64,000 nt of DNA from Hyposmocoma kahamanoa (GCF_003589595.1 NW_020654422.1:12472457-12536456), one strand, 5' to 3'; counted from the first letter of the stretch, positions 53,615-64,000 are shown. The notes: generated by a model not told the origin, from the sequence alone. Program-made: numbers and translations.

Positions 53615-54125
53615 TTCCCACAGATGGCGCTGACGGCGAAAAATCCGTTTAAACTCAATACAAAGATCTTCAGGAAGCACGTAGAGAAGTTCCTATTTTT
53701 ATAATATCAACTGACGGGACGAACAAGTTGTGTACCTGGCGGTAAACTATACGCCCATCCATAACAGTTGCAGAGTTACACAAAGCTTTAAATTGTAAAG
53801 ATCTGAGGGGTACTGCCACTGCGCCTATCACCCAGAGATGTAAGTTGACAAGTCCCATGTGCCTGTAATTTTACCAGCACCCTTACCCTTCAAAACCGGA
53901 ACGCAGTAATGCGCAAATTACTGCTTGGCGGCAGAAATAAGTAATTACTGCTTGGCGGCAGAAATAGGTAAGTTGGCAGTACTTCCTACGACGAACTCTT
54001 TCACAAATAGCTCTACTGCTACTAATTCATGAGATCCGCTGGCTTGGTCTGTAGCTCAGTTGGAAAAAGCGATATCGTATCGAAGGATTTTTTTGTGTTA
54101 TTCGATCTTTGTATCAATAATAATT
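53615..54125 (+). repeat. SINE-B, copy 8, split by a family C' insertion
   Basis: The left part (53,615-53,696) runs CACAGATGGCGCTGACGG to AGAGAAGTTCC. The right part (54,022-54,125) resumes with TTCATGAGATCCGC, GTCTGTAGCTCAGTTGG and TATCGAAGGATTTTTTTG then TTCGATCTTTGTATCAATAA. A whole family C' unit lies between. Confidence 0.8.
53697..54022 (+). repeat. Dispersed repeat family C', copy 6 (with internal 30-bp duplication)
   Basis: Full unit from CAACTGACGGGACGAACAAG to CTCTACTGCTACTAA. The segment TTACTGCTTGGCGGCAGAAA is present twice in direct repeat near 53,923 and 53,945. Confidence 0.9.
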
Positions 54126-55297
54126 CTTCCGCCTATTTACGAAGTTGATAACAAAATTTATTTCAAATGTATAGATTTAACAAACAAAATGATCATCACC
54201 ATTCCTTTCCAGAGCTTAACTACAACTCCGGTCTTGTGCAAGTCTCAGATAGACGAGTGGGCGGAATAGTGTTCTACTAATTATGCAAAAAGTAGCGAGT
54301 AATTAATCTTCAGTTAAACCCTTGCTCTACGTATAAAACGAGGATGTTTTTAAGGGAAAATAAAAGATACCAACCTAGAAGAAAATAGGTTTAAAATCTC
54401 AGAAAAGATAGTGAGCTTTTTTAAGGATCTCAAGCTGTACTGTGTCAACGGGATTTAGCCTATGGCTTCTCCCGTGTCAGCTTCTTTATGTAGAAAGAAT
54501 TTAATTTCATTCTATTCATAAATTCAAATTATTAATTTCTCAAAAAACGAACGATAATATTGTTAATTAAAAACATTTAAACTATCGACAGAAACTCTAA
54601 CTAGTTCACTGTCGTGTGAAAAAGGGGATCGAATATTTTTTCTTTTTTTTAAACTGCCGTAAAAAAGTTGTTAACAATTACCAAGTAGAATTCGTGGAAA
54701 ACTTTGTGCATTTCATTGTGTACTAATACTTTGTATTAATACTATAGTACAGAGTAATATATATTTCGCAAACTATAAATTCGCCTCAGTTAAACGTACA
54801 ACCTGAGTTGAAAATGAATGCGTCACGCGATGCTACAGTGGAAAATTCAAGTTTGTCTATAAGCTTTAAATTATATATTTATTCGAGGATATTATAGTTT
54901 ACATTTTTATAACATAATTCCAAATATCGTGTCATATTGTTATTCACGTGTCAAAACTTATTTTTTATTATTATTATAATGATTTTGTAGTAGTAGTATG
55001 TTTCCACCTTGTTGATCACATGTCTGAGTAAATATGTTTGGTTGAAGCATTATATCAGAAAGATTGACCAGTCTGCGTGCCTAGGATTTACTAGTGTCCG
55101 CCAACAGGAGGGTATTTCGTGCATCTTATTTTTAGTAAAGGCTTATTTTTGATGCCTTTCTCTATATGTCCCAATTCTTCCACGATAGCGGAATTCGTAA
55201 ACGCCATTGAAAACTTATAGTCGTTCATGGATTCCTTATGCTATCGACTCCTTAAGCGGAGTTTCATTTAAGAAGTAGGAGGAGTATTTAAATATTT
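54126..55297. other. AT-rich sequence, nothing recognised
   Basis: No supported feature. Confidence 0.45.
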
Positions 55298-55366
55298 TGA
55301 ACGGGAATGGAACCCGGGACCTCTTGAGTGGTAGTCCAGCATGGTAACCGTCGGCCACGGAGGCCC
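55298..55366 (-). repeat. SINE-A, copy 11 (head only)
   Basis: On the minus strand it reads GGGCCTCCGTGGCCGACGG, TACCATGCTGGACTACC, CAAGAGGTCCCGGGTTCC and CATTCCCG. Only about 70 bp of the tRNA-like head remains. Confidence 0.85.
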
Positions 55367-55371
55367 TTAAT

Positions 55372-55600
55372 ATATGTTACGCTATAAGTAACATTTGTGA
55401 ACCGATATCGATGATTCGTTTTTGTTGGAAAAAGGGTACCTCAATAGTGGTCCCATTTAAATTTTGAAGAAAATATTCCACGTGTAAGGACGGCAAACTA
55501 AGGGATGCATCCGGTTTCGCGCACTTTCCGGTAACCGATTTCAATAAAACTTGTCAAATACATGTAATTCCATGCACTTTTGAGGTCGGTTTTTGTCTTG
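55372..55600 (+). repeat. Dispersed repeat family D', copy 5 (5' truncated)
   Basis: GTGAACCGATATCGATGATTC, GTTGGAAAAAGGGTACC, TCAATAGTGGTCCCATTT, TTTCGCGCACTTTCCGG and CACTTTTGAGGTCGGTTTTT. It carries the extra TTTCGCGCACTTTCC block shared with copy 4 but not with copies 1-3. Confidence 0.88.
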
Positions 55601-56871
55601 AGAATTTGTCATAAATTATCATCATCAGGGTCATTGTGGTTCAGAATTACATTACTTTGATTGGCTAATATTCAACATCATGTCAAACGTCATTTGTATA
55701 AAACTAAATAAGCTTGCAGGACTGTTCTTTGAATTTTCTCGTTGAATTTGTAACCAGAAATAAAATACATAAGAAGTGATATTTCAATGGCGCTATGCAA
55801 CAATGTTTGCTGTACAGTATATAAAACCACTAACTTGGTACATAACAATGCGAACAAATAAAAAGTCAGGCACTTCCATTCGTTACTCGGAGTATTCCCT
55901 CTGTTTATTACTTTCATAATCCGGGTTAGGAGGCTTGATGTACTAGCGAGGGATTTTTTGCTTACGACTTTGAATAAAGTCTATGATTACATTGCTTCAG
56001 ACTTTGCCTTGCGGGTACTTCGTTTATTCTTAGTAGTAAAATCGACATGAATCCTACAGGCACCGTCTGTCTATTTTAATCTACCGCTAGCTGTCAGTCT
56101 AAAAATTGCCCCAATTTGTACGAAGCGTTTTGCCTTCACGTTCATTATGCGATCAGCTAAGAAGTGCCATTTTTTGCCGAGTTAAATATTCTAAACGATT
56201 CCGCTTGGACGTCATTAAAAAGTGTTCTGTTTTCTTTTCAAAATTAGAATAAAGTTGGGCCCTTTTATAATAATATGATAAATTACGAGATTTTAAGCAA
56301 ATTTTGAAACTAAATAATTTATCGGAATTGATAAATCATTACCTTTGATTTTACAAGAATTTGTCTTTAATTATTTTATATACACAATTGGAGTAAAATT
56401 CATTTGTATAGATCACAATTGTTCTTTAAACAAAAATAATTCTCGGAATCTATTATCGAAAATATGGGCTATAAGCTCAATTATATTTTGGTACTTATAT
56501 AAAAGTGTCCATAATACTAATCAATTTTAATCGATGCATTCTACGAAAATGCAATTTTGCAAGCATGCAAGCTTGTTGCCTGCGGTCGGTGCAAAAAATA
56601 TGTATATTTATATACTCCTATACCATTTTAAACACATACTGTATAGGTATATAGATATATTATCTTGATACTTAGATATGCGTATCTCAAATATGTACTG
56701 TTGTAGATGATCATACATGCTCCAAGTGTAATATAAATTTACTAACAAACAGGATACATGACAACGTCGTATCTAAAATTCAATTTTAATAATTGAAGCT
56801 AGCGATCAAGTTGGTTTGTTAGTTAATTGATATAAGGTATTTGAGATTGATTCTCCAACTTACTATATACG
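55601..56871. other. AT-rich sequence, nothing recognised
   Basis: No supported gene. Short chance frames only. Confidence 0.45.
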
Positions 56872-57315
56872 GTGCCCACAGATTTGCACGATTTACAAAA
56901 AGTACGATGTCGATCGTCTGCCCCTTAGGCTGCTAACAGATTGACTGCGTGTATGCAGTCGTAATTATCTTCGGCTCCATGAAATCGTTATCAACTTCAT
57001 GCAGTGGAGGTCTCGGATAAAGACTCTACGCGTTAACTGCATGCAGTCGATATCGACTTCATGCCGTCGAGATCGATTGCATGCGGTTAATGCGTGAAGT
57101 CGTTATCAACTTCATGCAGTCGTGGTTTCGGCTGAATGAAGTTGATTACGACTTGACGCATTAACTGCAACTATGCCTTACACTTTACTCGTTTTTGTCT
57201 CATCGCACGTGTTGAACGACTAAAATACGATGTCAATCGCTGTTGATTACAGATTTACTCGTTTTGTTTGATCACACATGCCGATCGTCAAAACATTTGA
57301 GCAAATCTGTAGGCA
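56872..57315. mobile_element. Candidate MITE (444 bp) with periodic interior
   Basis: The left end GTGCCCACAGATTTGCAC matches inverted the right end GAGCAAATCTGTAGGCAC. Inside, words such as ACTTCATGCAGTCG, CTGCATGCAGTCGATATCG, ACTTCATGCCGTCGAG and GATTGCATGCGG recur in direct and inverted order. Target duplication is not clear. No coding capacity. Confidence 0.6.
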
Positions 57316-58328
57316 CTCCGAGCAATACGAGAATGAAAGACTGTATGTCTGTTTCCTTTTGGTACTAGTAGGTGCATTCTATATCCTATATGTATTGCTA
57401 CTTCTTCAAATAATCATCCTTTGCCACTACTCAACTCATATGTGTCATTTATATGCAATTTCATATTTGATATTTTGTAGTACGTAGACTATTTTTTAGA
57501 CGTTCGTATGTGATTTAATACGATTAATTATTAAATTTTGAGTAAACAAGTGAATTTAACAAGCAAGTTTATAAAGGTTTATTTCATACTAGATATTTAT
57601 TAAGCACTTAAAGATAAATATAGTACTTAAACTTATTATAAAATCAGTGAATAAGTACACCGTGATATATATATTTTAAACGAAACCTCTTAATATGAAT
57701 AATGAACAACTTTTGTTTGTTGTGATGTTTTTATTGCCGTGATATTAATTTATTTATTGAGGAAATGCTCCTTTTTATAGATTTTATTATTATTGATAAA
57801 CTTGAACAAACAGCGTCAGCGTCTATTGTTTCAATGCGTAGTGTATGTAACGTGCGGAGTAGCCACGTAGATAGAAACAAAAATCTTGGAACAGTACAAT
57901 ACTAGGGCGAAAAGTAGGTTTTTTTAAAAAGTAATATGTTTACATTTGAATTCCGAGTCGTAGGTAGTCCTAGGTAAAAAAAAGTCGTAGGTTTTCTGTA
58001 CACACTATGTAATTTTAATGACACAATATTTTTCGATTTCAGCGACAAGTGTAAGATTTTTCAAGCAATTGCGATTTTATGGCGGTGAAAATTGAGCCTA
58101 TATGATAATATACTACGCAACTATACCATACGCAACTATTAATGAGACATCGAGAGATTTCTCATTAATAGTTGCGTAATTAACTAACTTTCCGATGCTC
58201 TGCTATCGATAAGTGGCGTGGTTGTCGTTGTCTTGAAGTAGGGATGAATGTGCTATCAAAACGATTGTAACGTAAAAATCCGGTCAAATTAGGGCATTTT
58301 GTGCAAACAATAAATATTTAAAGTATAC
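57316..58328. other. AT-rich sequence with a perfect 19-bp hairpin
   Basis: At 58,129-58,178 TACGCAACTATTAATGAGA and its exact complement are separated by 12 bases. A 69-codon frame (57,278-57,487) is AT-rich and without motifs. No other feature. Confidence 0.6.
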
Positions 58329-58515
58329 ATGGCCGGACTGCCACGTAGAGGTCCCAGGTTCGATTCCCGGGCCGGGAGAAATGTTTGTACGGCCTATATT
58401 TATTTTTCTCGTGAGATTGGGTGTAAAATGTGGTTGTCTATGTGTCCATGACACACGCGACACAGGGTTTCCCTAGCGTGGGGTTATGTTGAGTGCGTGC
58501 GTTATTATTATTATG
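58329..58515 (+). repeat. SINE-A, copy 12 (5' truncated)
   Basis: Starts TGGCCGGACTGCCACG, with B box GGTTCGATTCCCGGGCCGG, body TCTCGTGAGATTGGGTG, GACACACGCGACACAGGG and (ATT)n tail. Confidence 0.94.
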
Positions 58516-58932
58516 ATTTATTAAAATTTGTAGTCAATAGACACAATATAAATAAAAGTCCTTGCTTAGTTTGCTTTAATTAATTAATCATTTTACATAG
58601 TTAAAGAATAAATAATAAGGATTCATAATTTATTCTAAACATGCAAACAGTCCTTGCTAATAAACATTTAAATTGGGTTTGTAGAAATTAAAAAAAGCTT
58701 TTCCGCAGGGTGGTAAATATCTTTCCGCATTAAGGCTGAAAAATAACACCGTCCGTACCCTTTACGGCCGTTTTCACATTTTCAACAAACTGTCTTGAAA
58801 TTTGTAGTTTAATGATAAAAATGTCCTGCTGATGTATAGGAATTACGCCCATGTTACTCTGTTCATAGCGTATTTTGGTAGTTTTATGTGATGCCTACAA
58901 ATCGAACAATGTTATTCAAATACGAGAATCAG
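58516..58932. other. AT-rich sequence, nothing recognised
   Basis: No supported feature. Confidence 0.4.
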
Positions 58933-59063
58933 AGTGATATTAGCGGGAGCTAGGAATTGCGCATGCAGCGGTGTACCGTTCGCATAAAAATATATCCACA
59001 AATTTTCCTGTAAACACACAAATACCACTATAAATATAATTCCGAGCTCTCGCTAATATCACT
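58933..59063. mobile_element. Small MITE (131 bp)
   Basis: Terminal inverted repeat AGTGATATTAGCGGGAGCT plus AGGAATT on the left, and its complement with about two mismatches on the right. The interior of about 80 bp has no coding capacity. Target duplication is not evident, so the superfamily is open. Confidence 0.72.
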
Positions 59064-59744
59064 ATACCCAAATACAGCCCAATATCCCGATGACAATCTA
59101 CCTCTACATAAAACGAGTCTTATTTTTTCTGCAGTTCTATCAGTCCCTCTTCAAAGCTTGTCTACAACCCTAGGTCTTAAACAATCTTCACTGCTTCATT
59201 TAAGCATTTAAATAGATCATGTCTTTCATTTCTAAGTCACTTTGCGTACGATACACATAGCTCTGTAGTAATATAATAATCTTGTATAAATCTTAACAAG
59301 CTGATATTCAATCAGCGCTAATGGCGTTCATCGTAGAAAATCCGTTATTCATAAGCTACACCTGCGCCGTTTCAAATTAACTGATCAATTAGGCGCGCCG
59401 CGTTTGCCGGTTGTGTAGTTTAGCACGCTCGTTAGTTGATCACATTTCAATATACTTACTCGAATATGTATCATATTAAGGTTCCAAGAAATAATGTGAT
59501 GCATGTAAATATTTATGTTTAATGCACCATCTTCAAACTATGTAGTTCGGTTGTTTGAAATTGTGAAATAATATAATGATGAAAACGAAATATGTATATA
59601 TAAAATAATTAAAACGATTTTTTTGTTTGCAAGCCTGTTCCACTGCCGATGCCGGCCGGGTCAAGGCCTCCTCCTTCTTTTTTTTTCATTTTTCTCGGTC
59701 TTGGGTAACATCTGGCCAGTAAGTAAGTAAGTGATCACCGGTTG
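59064..59744. other. Unassigned sequence; right part may be RTE-associated
   Basis: 59,630-59,744 has GCCGGCCGGGTCAAGGCCTC, CTCGGTCTTGGGTAAC and ATCTGGCCAGTAAGTAAG before the RTE coding remnant begins. The remainder is AT-rich and unassigned. Confidence 0.4.
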
Positions 59745-61875
59745 GTTGGAGGCACTTAATTCCAAAACCCCGAGAGTTTTCAACTCGAACTTCAAAACCG
59801 CTTCGAAGCACTGGAAAACAGCATAGATGTGGACGATCTAAACAACATAGTGGTGGATACTGTTCGTACGGTTGGGTCCAAGTTTTTCAAAACCCACCGT
59901 ACCAGAATGAAGAAACTCTCCGACAAAACTCTCCAACTCATGAAACAGAGACATGAAATGAGGCTACAGAACTCAGAGGATGCAAGTCACTACAGGCGGC
60001 TAAATAGGCAGATATCGAAGTCTTTGACTCGCGACATACGATAATTTAATACAGAGCGTATTAAAGAGGCCATTGAGCGCCACAAGGGTTCCAAGGTGTT
60101 CGCGAGAGATCTGTCTATTGGGCAAAGCCAACTGACGAAGCTGAAAACTGATGACGGTAGCGTCATTTCATCTAAGCATGAAATCCTGAGGGAGATAGAG
60201 AGTTTCTATTGACAGCTTTACTCCACGAAAGCACCTGTAGAAAGCGAGGCTAAAGACCCCAGAGCCAAACTTACCCGACATTATACCGAAGATATCTCGG
60301 ACGTCAGCCTGTATGAGATTAGTGTCGCTCTCAAACAACTCAAGAACAACAAAGCGGCGGGCGATGATGGAATCACAACAGAACTTCTGAGAGCGGGCGG
60401 TAAGCCGATACTTAAAGTCGTCCAGAAGCTTTTCAATTCTGTCATCGTCGAAGGTCAAACGCTGAAGGCATGGGGCTGAAGCGAGGTCGTCCTGTTCTTC
60501 AAAAATGATGATAAAACACTCTTGAAGAACTATCGGCCAATCTCGCTTCTGAGTCATTAGTTTAATGGTTAATTTGGTACGATAGACCACATCCATATGC
60601 TGCGGCAGGTTATACAGAAGACCGAGGAGTATAACCGGCCACTTTGCTTAGCGTTTGTGGACTATGAGAAGGCCTTTGATTCGATCGACACCTGGGCGGT
60701 GCTGCAGTCTCTCCAAAGGTGCCAAGTAGATTATAGGTATATCATGGTGTTAAGCTACTTATACAAAAACGCCACTATGTCAGTCCGATTACAGGATCAG
60801 AGCTCTAATCCTATCCAACTGCAACGAGGCGTGAGACAGGGAGATGTGATATCTCCGAAACTGTTCACTGCTGCGTTGGAGGATATTTTCAAGTTTCTGG
60901 ACTGGAAAGGACTTGGCATCAACATCAATGGCGAGTATCTAATACACCTTCGATTTGCCGATTATATAGTTCTTATGGCTGAGACCTTGGGAGACCTGAA
61001 CACAATGCTCGAAGATCGCAGTAGTGTTTCCCAAAGACACACGTCTTAAGATGAACATGGACAAGACGAAGATCATGTCGAATATCCATGTTGTACCCGC
61101 TCCAGTTAAAATTGGGAGCATTACACTCAAAGTTGTTGACCATTACGTATACTTGGAGCAGATAGTCCAGTTAGGTAAGTCCAACTTTGAGAAAGAGATC
61201 TCTCGTCGAATCCAGCTCGAATGGGCAGCGTTCGGAAAACTACAAAAAATCTTTGCGTCCAAATTGCCTTAGTGTATCAAGACGAAAGTCTTTGACCAGT
61301 GTGTGTTGCCAGTGATCACATATGGATCAGAAACGTGGTCCCTCACTACGGGCCTCATAAGAAGGCTCAAGGTCACTCAGCGGGCAATGGAGAGAGCGAT
61401 GCCCGGTATTTCCCTACGTGATAGAATCAGAAATGAGGAAATCCGTAGGAAAACTAAGGTCGTAAGGTAATGTCGGTTACGACATAGCTCGAAGAATTGC
61501 TCAGCAGAAGTGGCAGTGGACGGGGCACATAGCTAGGAGAACTGATGGCCGTTGGGGCGGAAAGATTCTTCAATGGCTACCGCGCACTGGATGACGCTCC
61601 GACCGACGATCTGGTAAAGGTCGCGAGAAGCCGATGGATGCGGGCAGCGCAGGACAAATCGTCGTGGAGATCGTTGGGGGAGGCTTATGCCCGGCAATGG
61701 GCGTCGTATGGCCGAATGTTGATATTTAAACCGGGAAATAGGTGATCAACGTTATGGAAAGGAAAATAGAAACCGTTGCCCGCAAAATTCGGAATATCAT
61801 GAACGCGTTGTCGGCCATGATACTTTATATTATATGAAACGTATGATTGCACTGACTCTCCCACCATTCTACTAA
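59745..61875 (+). mobile_element. RTE-clade LINE, 5'-truncated and inactivated
   Basis: The plus-strand coding remnant starts in the linker between endonuclease and RT (LELQNRFEALENSIDVDDL near 59,778) and continues to the C-terminus. Blocks in order: KLSDKTLQLMKQRHEMRL; LTKLKTDDGSVISS; SVALKQLKNNKAAGDDGITT (about 60,330); LKNYRPISLLSH (about 60,525); an internal deletion of about 40 codons; AFVDYEKAFDSI (first RT Asp); LQRGVRQGDVISP; RFADYIVLM (catalytic pair damaged); PVITYGSETWSLTTG; and QWTGHIARRTDGRWG. Stops lie near 60,043, 60,210, 60,478 and 61,271, and frameshifts near 61,040 and 61,470. The APE endonuclease is absent. Confidence 0.93.
60597..61049 (+). pseudogene. RTE reverse transcriptase palm fragment
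   Basis: The fragment has 150 open codons. LCLAFVDYEKAFDSIDTWAV holds the first catalytic Asp. RGVRQGDVISPKLFTAALE is the RTE-typical variant of the QG motif. In HLRFADYIVLMAETLGDL the usual FADD is FADY, so the second Asp of the catalytic pair is lost. The frame ends where a frameshift near 61,040 moves into the next piece (61,024-61,272, MNMDKTKIMSN). The antisense frame at 60,168-60,596 is not a gene. Confidence 0.9.
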
Positions 61876-62347
61876 TTTTTATTTTTTTTTGAGTTTTATT
61901 TTAAAGTTACACAAACGGAATATAATCATCACAAGGTAACAGATACAGTTTGATACATTAATCTATTAGACCGCATTCCAAAAACAGTGTACAGAGCATA
62001 ATACATTTTGTTTTAGTACTTAATAAGTTAGTGTAAAATTACATACTCCAAATTACATTTAATTATTTGTTTAAATAATTAAAAGAAAATAAACAATATG
62101 ACAGAACACAAACTGATTGAAAGGTAAAACTCAAGCTATACACGCAATTGCGTTAGTAAAAATTAATTTTCGAATTTAAAACATCCAGTTGAGCGTTACC
62201 TTGCTGAGGTTCATCATAAGCTCGACTTATTTTTATTATAGGGTTATAGAAAGAGGTTATTTACAAATAATACCTACTATAACCCTATAATATCAAGGCT
62301 AAAAATTCGCGGCACCCTGAGACGTTCTTTGGCATTAAAATTAACAC
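61876..62347. other. AT-rich sequence with a 15-bp perfect inverted repeat
   Basis: At 62,235-62,291 the arm ATTATAGGGTTATAG and its complement CTATAACCCTATAAT flank a 27-bp centre. It could be the remnant of a very small MITE. Otherwise nothing is recognised. Confidence 0.6.
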
Positions 62348-62515
62348 AGGTCTCAGATTCGATTCCCAGGCCGGGAGAAATGTATGGTCTACATTTATTT
62401 CTCTCGTGAGTTTAGGTGTATTTGTGGTTGTCTATGTGTGTGTCCATGGCACCCGCGACACAGGGTTTTCCTAGTGCGGGGTTATGTTGAGTGTGTGCGT
62501 TATTATTATTATTCG
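62348..62515 (+). repeat. SINE-A, copy 13 (5' truncated)
   Basis: Starts near AGGTCTCAGATTCGATTCCC (B box GATTCGATTCC), with body CTCGTGAGTTTAGGTGTA, GCACCCGCGACACAGGG and (ATT)n tail, followed immediately by repeat E'. Confidence 0.94.
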
Positions 62516-62730
62516 TAAGGCAGATTCCCCTGAGAAGAATGAGCAAGAAACACTAAGGGTTGATTTTTGTAAGTAACTTTTGTACGTATTCAACATTTAC
62601 AATATCTTTTTATATAGGTTTTATATAGATCGAGACTACCTCCATGAGCTAAACGGGTTGCTACCACGGATTTTTGTCATCCAAGTACGCAGAAGTTGAA
62701 TAATAACCTTTAGTTAGCAAAGTTTTTGTT
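62512..62730 (+). repeat. Dispersed repeat family E', copy 2
   Basis: Shares GGCAGATTCCCCTGAGAAG, CATGAGCTAAACGGGTTGC and GGATTTTTGTCATCCAAGTA with 11,575-11,765, and again follows a SINE-A tail. Confidence 0.65.
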
Positions 62731-62854
62731 TCACTATATTATGAACAGTTATATTAAAAGTGGCCAATTGACCGCAGTGATCAGACGTTAATTTATTTAT
62801 AATAGATTTATTACACATTGCTTACTATTACTGGCTGGTGGCTGTAGTAGAAGT

Positions 62855-63310
62855 TATTTTAGTGGGCGGGCACCAAGAAAAGATTCACAAGATTATAACA
62901 TTGGCAAAATGATATGAGCCTACTGCTAGCTCTGGAATCTTCTAATAAGTTAACATTAAACTCACCACAAACAGCAATACATTTATTTGGATTATTTGAT
63001 TTGTCTAAAACTTCATCTAATCTTATTTCAAATAATTCGTAAGATGAACGAGGGGTCTGTACACGCTTAATATAACAAGCCATGCAAGCCCTATGCAGGA
63101 TATCTCTATAGTCCGATAAATAGATAGGCTCCAATATCTGTACGTTCTTTAAATTTTAAATTATTTTTAATAAGAACTAAAGAGCCGCCATGAAAAGTTT
63201 TTACTCTGCTGAACGAACTAGCCACCTGTAGATTGTTGAAACTAAACATGAACTGGTGTTTACATAAAAAAAGGTGCTCAGTAATACAAAAAATATCAAT
63301 ATTATTACAG
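62855..63310 (-). pseudogene. LINE endonuclease fragment, inverted part of a LINE copy
   Basis: The minus strand encodes NNIDIFCITEHLFLCKHQF, with the ITEH box of the APE-type endonuclease, then FHGGSLVLIKNNLKF, a one-base frameshift near 63,140, RVQTPRSSYELFEIRLDEVL, and CIAVCGEFNVNLLEDSRASS with the usual GDFN changed to GEFN. The order runs right to left, so the N-terminal side faces the RT fragment that begins at 63,342 on the other strand. It is the 5' half of the same LINE family (CR1/jockey-like) in inverted orientation. Confidence 0.8.
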
Positions 63311-63341
63311 TTAATAAATAATTCTATATATAATTAATCTG

Positions 63342-64000
63342 ATGTTACAAACAGGCTACTTTCCTAATAAAATGAAATTATCGTTAATAAAACCTTTACA
63401 TAAGAAAGGTTCCAAAGAAGCTTCAGAAAATTACAGACTCATGGCACTTTTTCCAAATTTCTCTAGAATATTCGAGAAAGTAGTCTACAAAAGAATAGTT
63501 AACTTTTTAGATAAACATAATATACTGAGTCAATTTCAATTCGGTTTTCGTAAAATGAGATCAACATCGTTATCTGTTTTTACATTTCTACGTAGTCTAT
63601 GGGAAGCTGTAAATCTTAAAAAGACACCACTGCACTCTTTCTGGACATGTCAAAGGCTTTTGACTGTATTGTACATTCAAATATTGCTAAAACAACTTGA
63701 CAATTATGGAATCCGTGGCGTAGCAAATAACTTAATATATAGTTACCTGTCAGATAGAAAACAAGCTTTGTGTGTGACTACGTTTAGCAATAACTGTGTG
63801 CCAGAGGTAAGGTCAACATACTTTAGAAATATATTAGGAGTACCACAAGGAAGCGTATAGGGTCCGCTTCTCTTCATAATTTATATTAATTAACTGCCAT
63901 ATCATACACAGCACTTACCTATTATGTTCGCAGATGATGTCACGATACTCTTTACCAATAATGGTAAAACAAAAACTGATTATGAACTTGACATAAACAA
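63342..64000 (+). pseudogene. LINE reverse transcriptase (CR1/jockey-like), continues beyond the window
   Basis: SLIKPLHKKGSKEASENYR and ALFPNFSRIFEKVVYKRI are the RT entry blocks; QFQFGFRKMRSTSL follows. The first catalytic block LDMSKAFDCIVH is present at 63,634-63,672 but lies one frame off, bracketed by two compensating frameshifts, so the 172-codon frame stays open with nonsense residues there. Then come KQLDNYGIRGVANNLIYSYL, GVPQGSV, a stop, GPLLFIIYIN, a stop, and IMFADDVTILF with the Asp pair intact (about 63,926). The 3' part lies beyond position 64,000. Confidence 0.88.

Noticed and set aside
60168..60596. 142-codon antisense open frame
   Set aside because: It lies exactly opposite the RTE reverse-transcriptase coding strand and has no recognisable motif; it mirrors the real coding strand.

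Overview
The window looks like AT-rich nuclear DNA from an insect, most likely a moth or butterfly (Lepidoptera). The evidence is indirect: long AT-rich intergenic DNA, mariner, hAT, RTE, jockey/CR1-like, R4/Dong-like and BEL/Pao sequences, many tRNA-derived SINEs with (ATT)n tails, and several dispersed sequences of a kind I associate with lepidopteran genomes. There is no operon structure, no rRNA, no convincing functional tRNA and no CRISPR array. A 10-N assembly gap lies at 34,111-34,120.

Most of the annotatable sequence is transposable-element DNA of different ages, much of it nested. The best-preserved object is a complete mariner (17,907-19,184, minus strand). It has an uninterrupted 339-aa transposase with the full D,D34D triad, 23-bp perfect terminal inverted repeats and a TA duplication; its motifs resemble the cecropia subfamily. 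An older, unrelated mariner family left a decayed full-length copy (about 4,503-5,726) and a second copy (from about 46,943) split by a roughly 2-kb insertion. That insertion carries a frameshifted non-LTR ORF1 (47,505-48,634) and a 165-bp MITE (48,818-48,982). A 1,869-bp non-autonomous hAT element (21,336-23,204) has a perfect 8-bp target duplication, splits an older SINE, and carries ACGC microsatellite and a G-rich/C-rich inverted minisatellite.

Non-LTR retrotransposon remains occur throughout: a 2.1-kb jockey/CR1-like copy (13,722-15,890, minus) with two 3'-end relatives (19,545-19,872 and 33,612-33,985), a decayed RTE-clade copy (59,745-61,875), an R4/Dong-like C-terminus (43,780-44,193), two C-terminal scraps (3,308-3,640 and 41,240-41,580), and at the right edge a copy whose endonuclease half is inverted against its reverse-transcriptase half (62,855-64,000), as twin priming would produce. 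A BEL/Pao integrase fragment lies at 29,112-30,362. Three tRNA-like SINE families (called A, B and C here) and several unnamed dispersed repeats (B', C', D', E') fill much of the rest. Nesting gives a partial chronology: hAT is younger than SINE-C, SINE-A is younger than repeat C', and repeat C' is younger than SINE-B.

Host coding sequence is scarce. The best candidate is a GC-rich first exon at 52,535-52,630 (plus), with a good start context and several possible donor sites. A weaker candidate is a terminal exon encoding a C-terminal membrane segment at 35,046-35,258 (minus). I could not assign a function to either. The window therefore looks like intergenic or long-intron sequence in a repeat-rich region.
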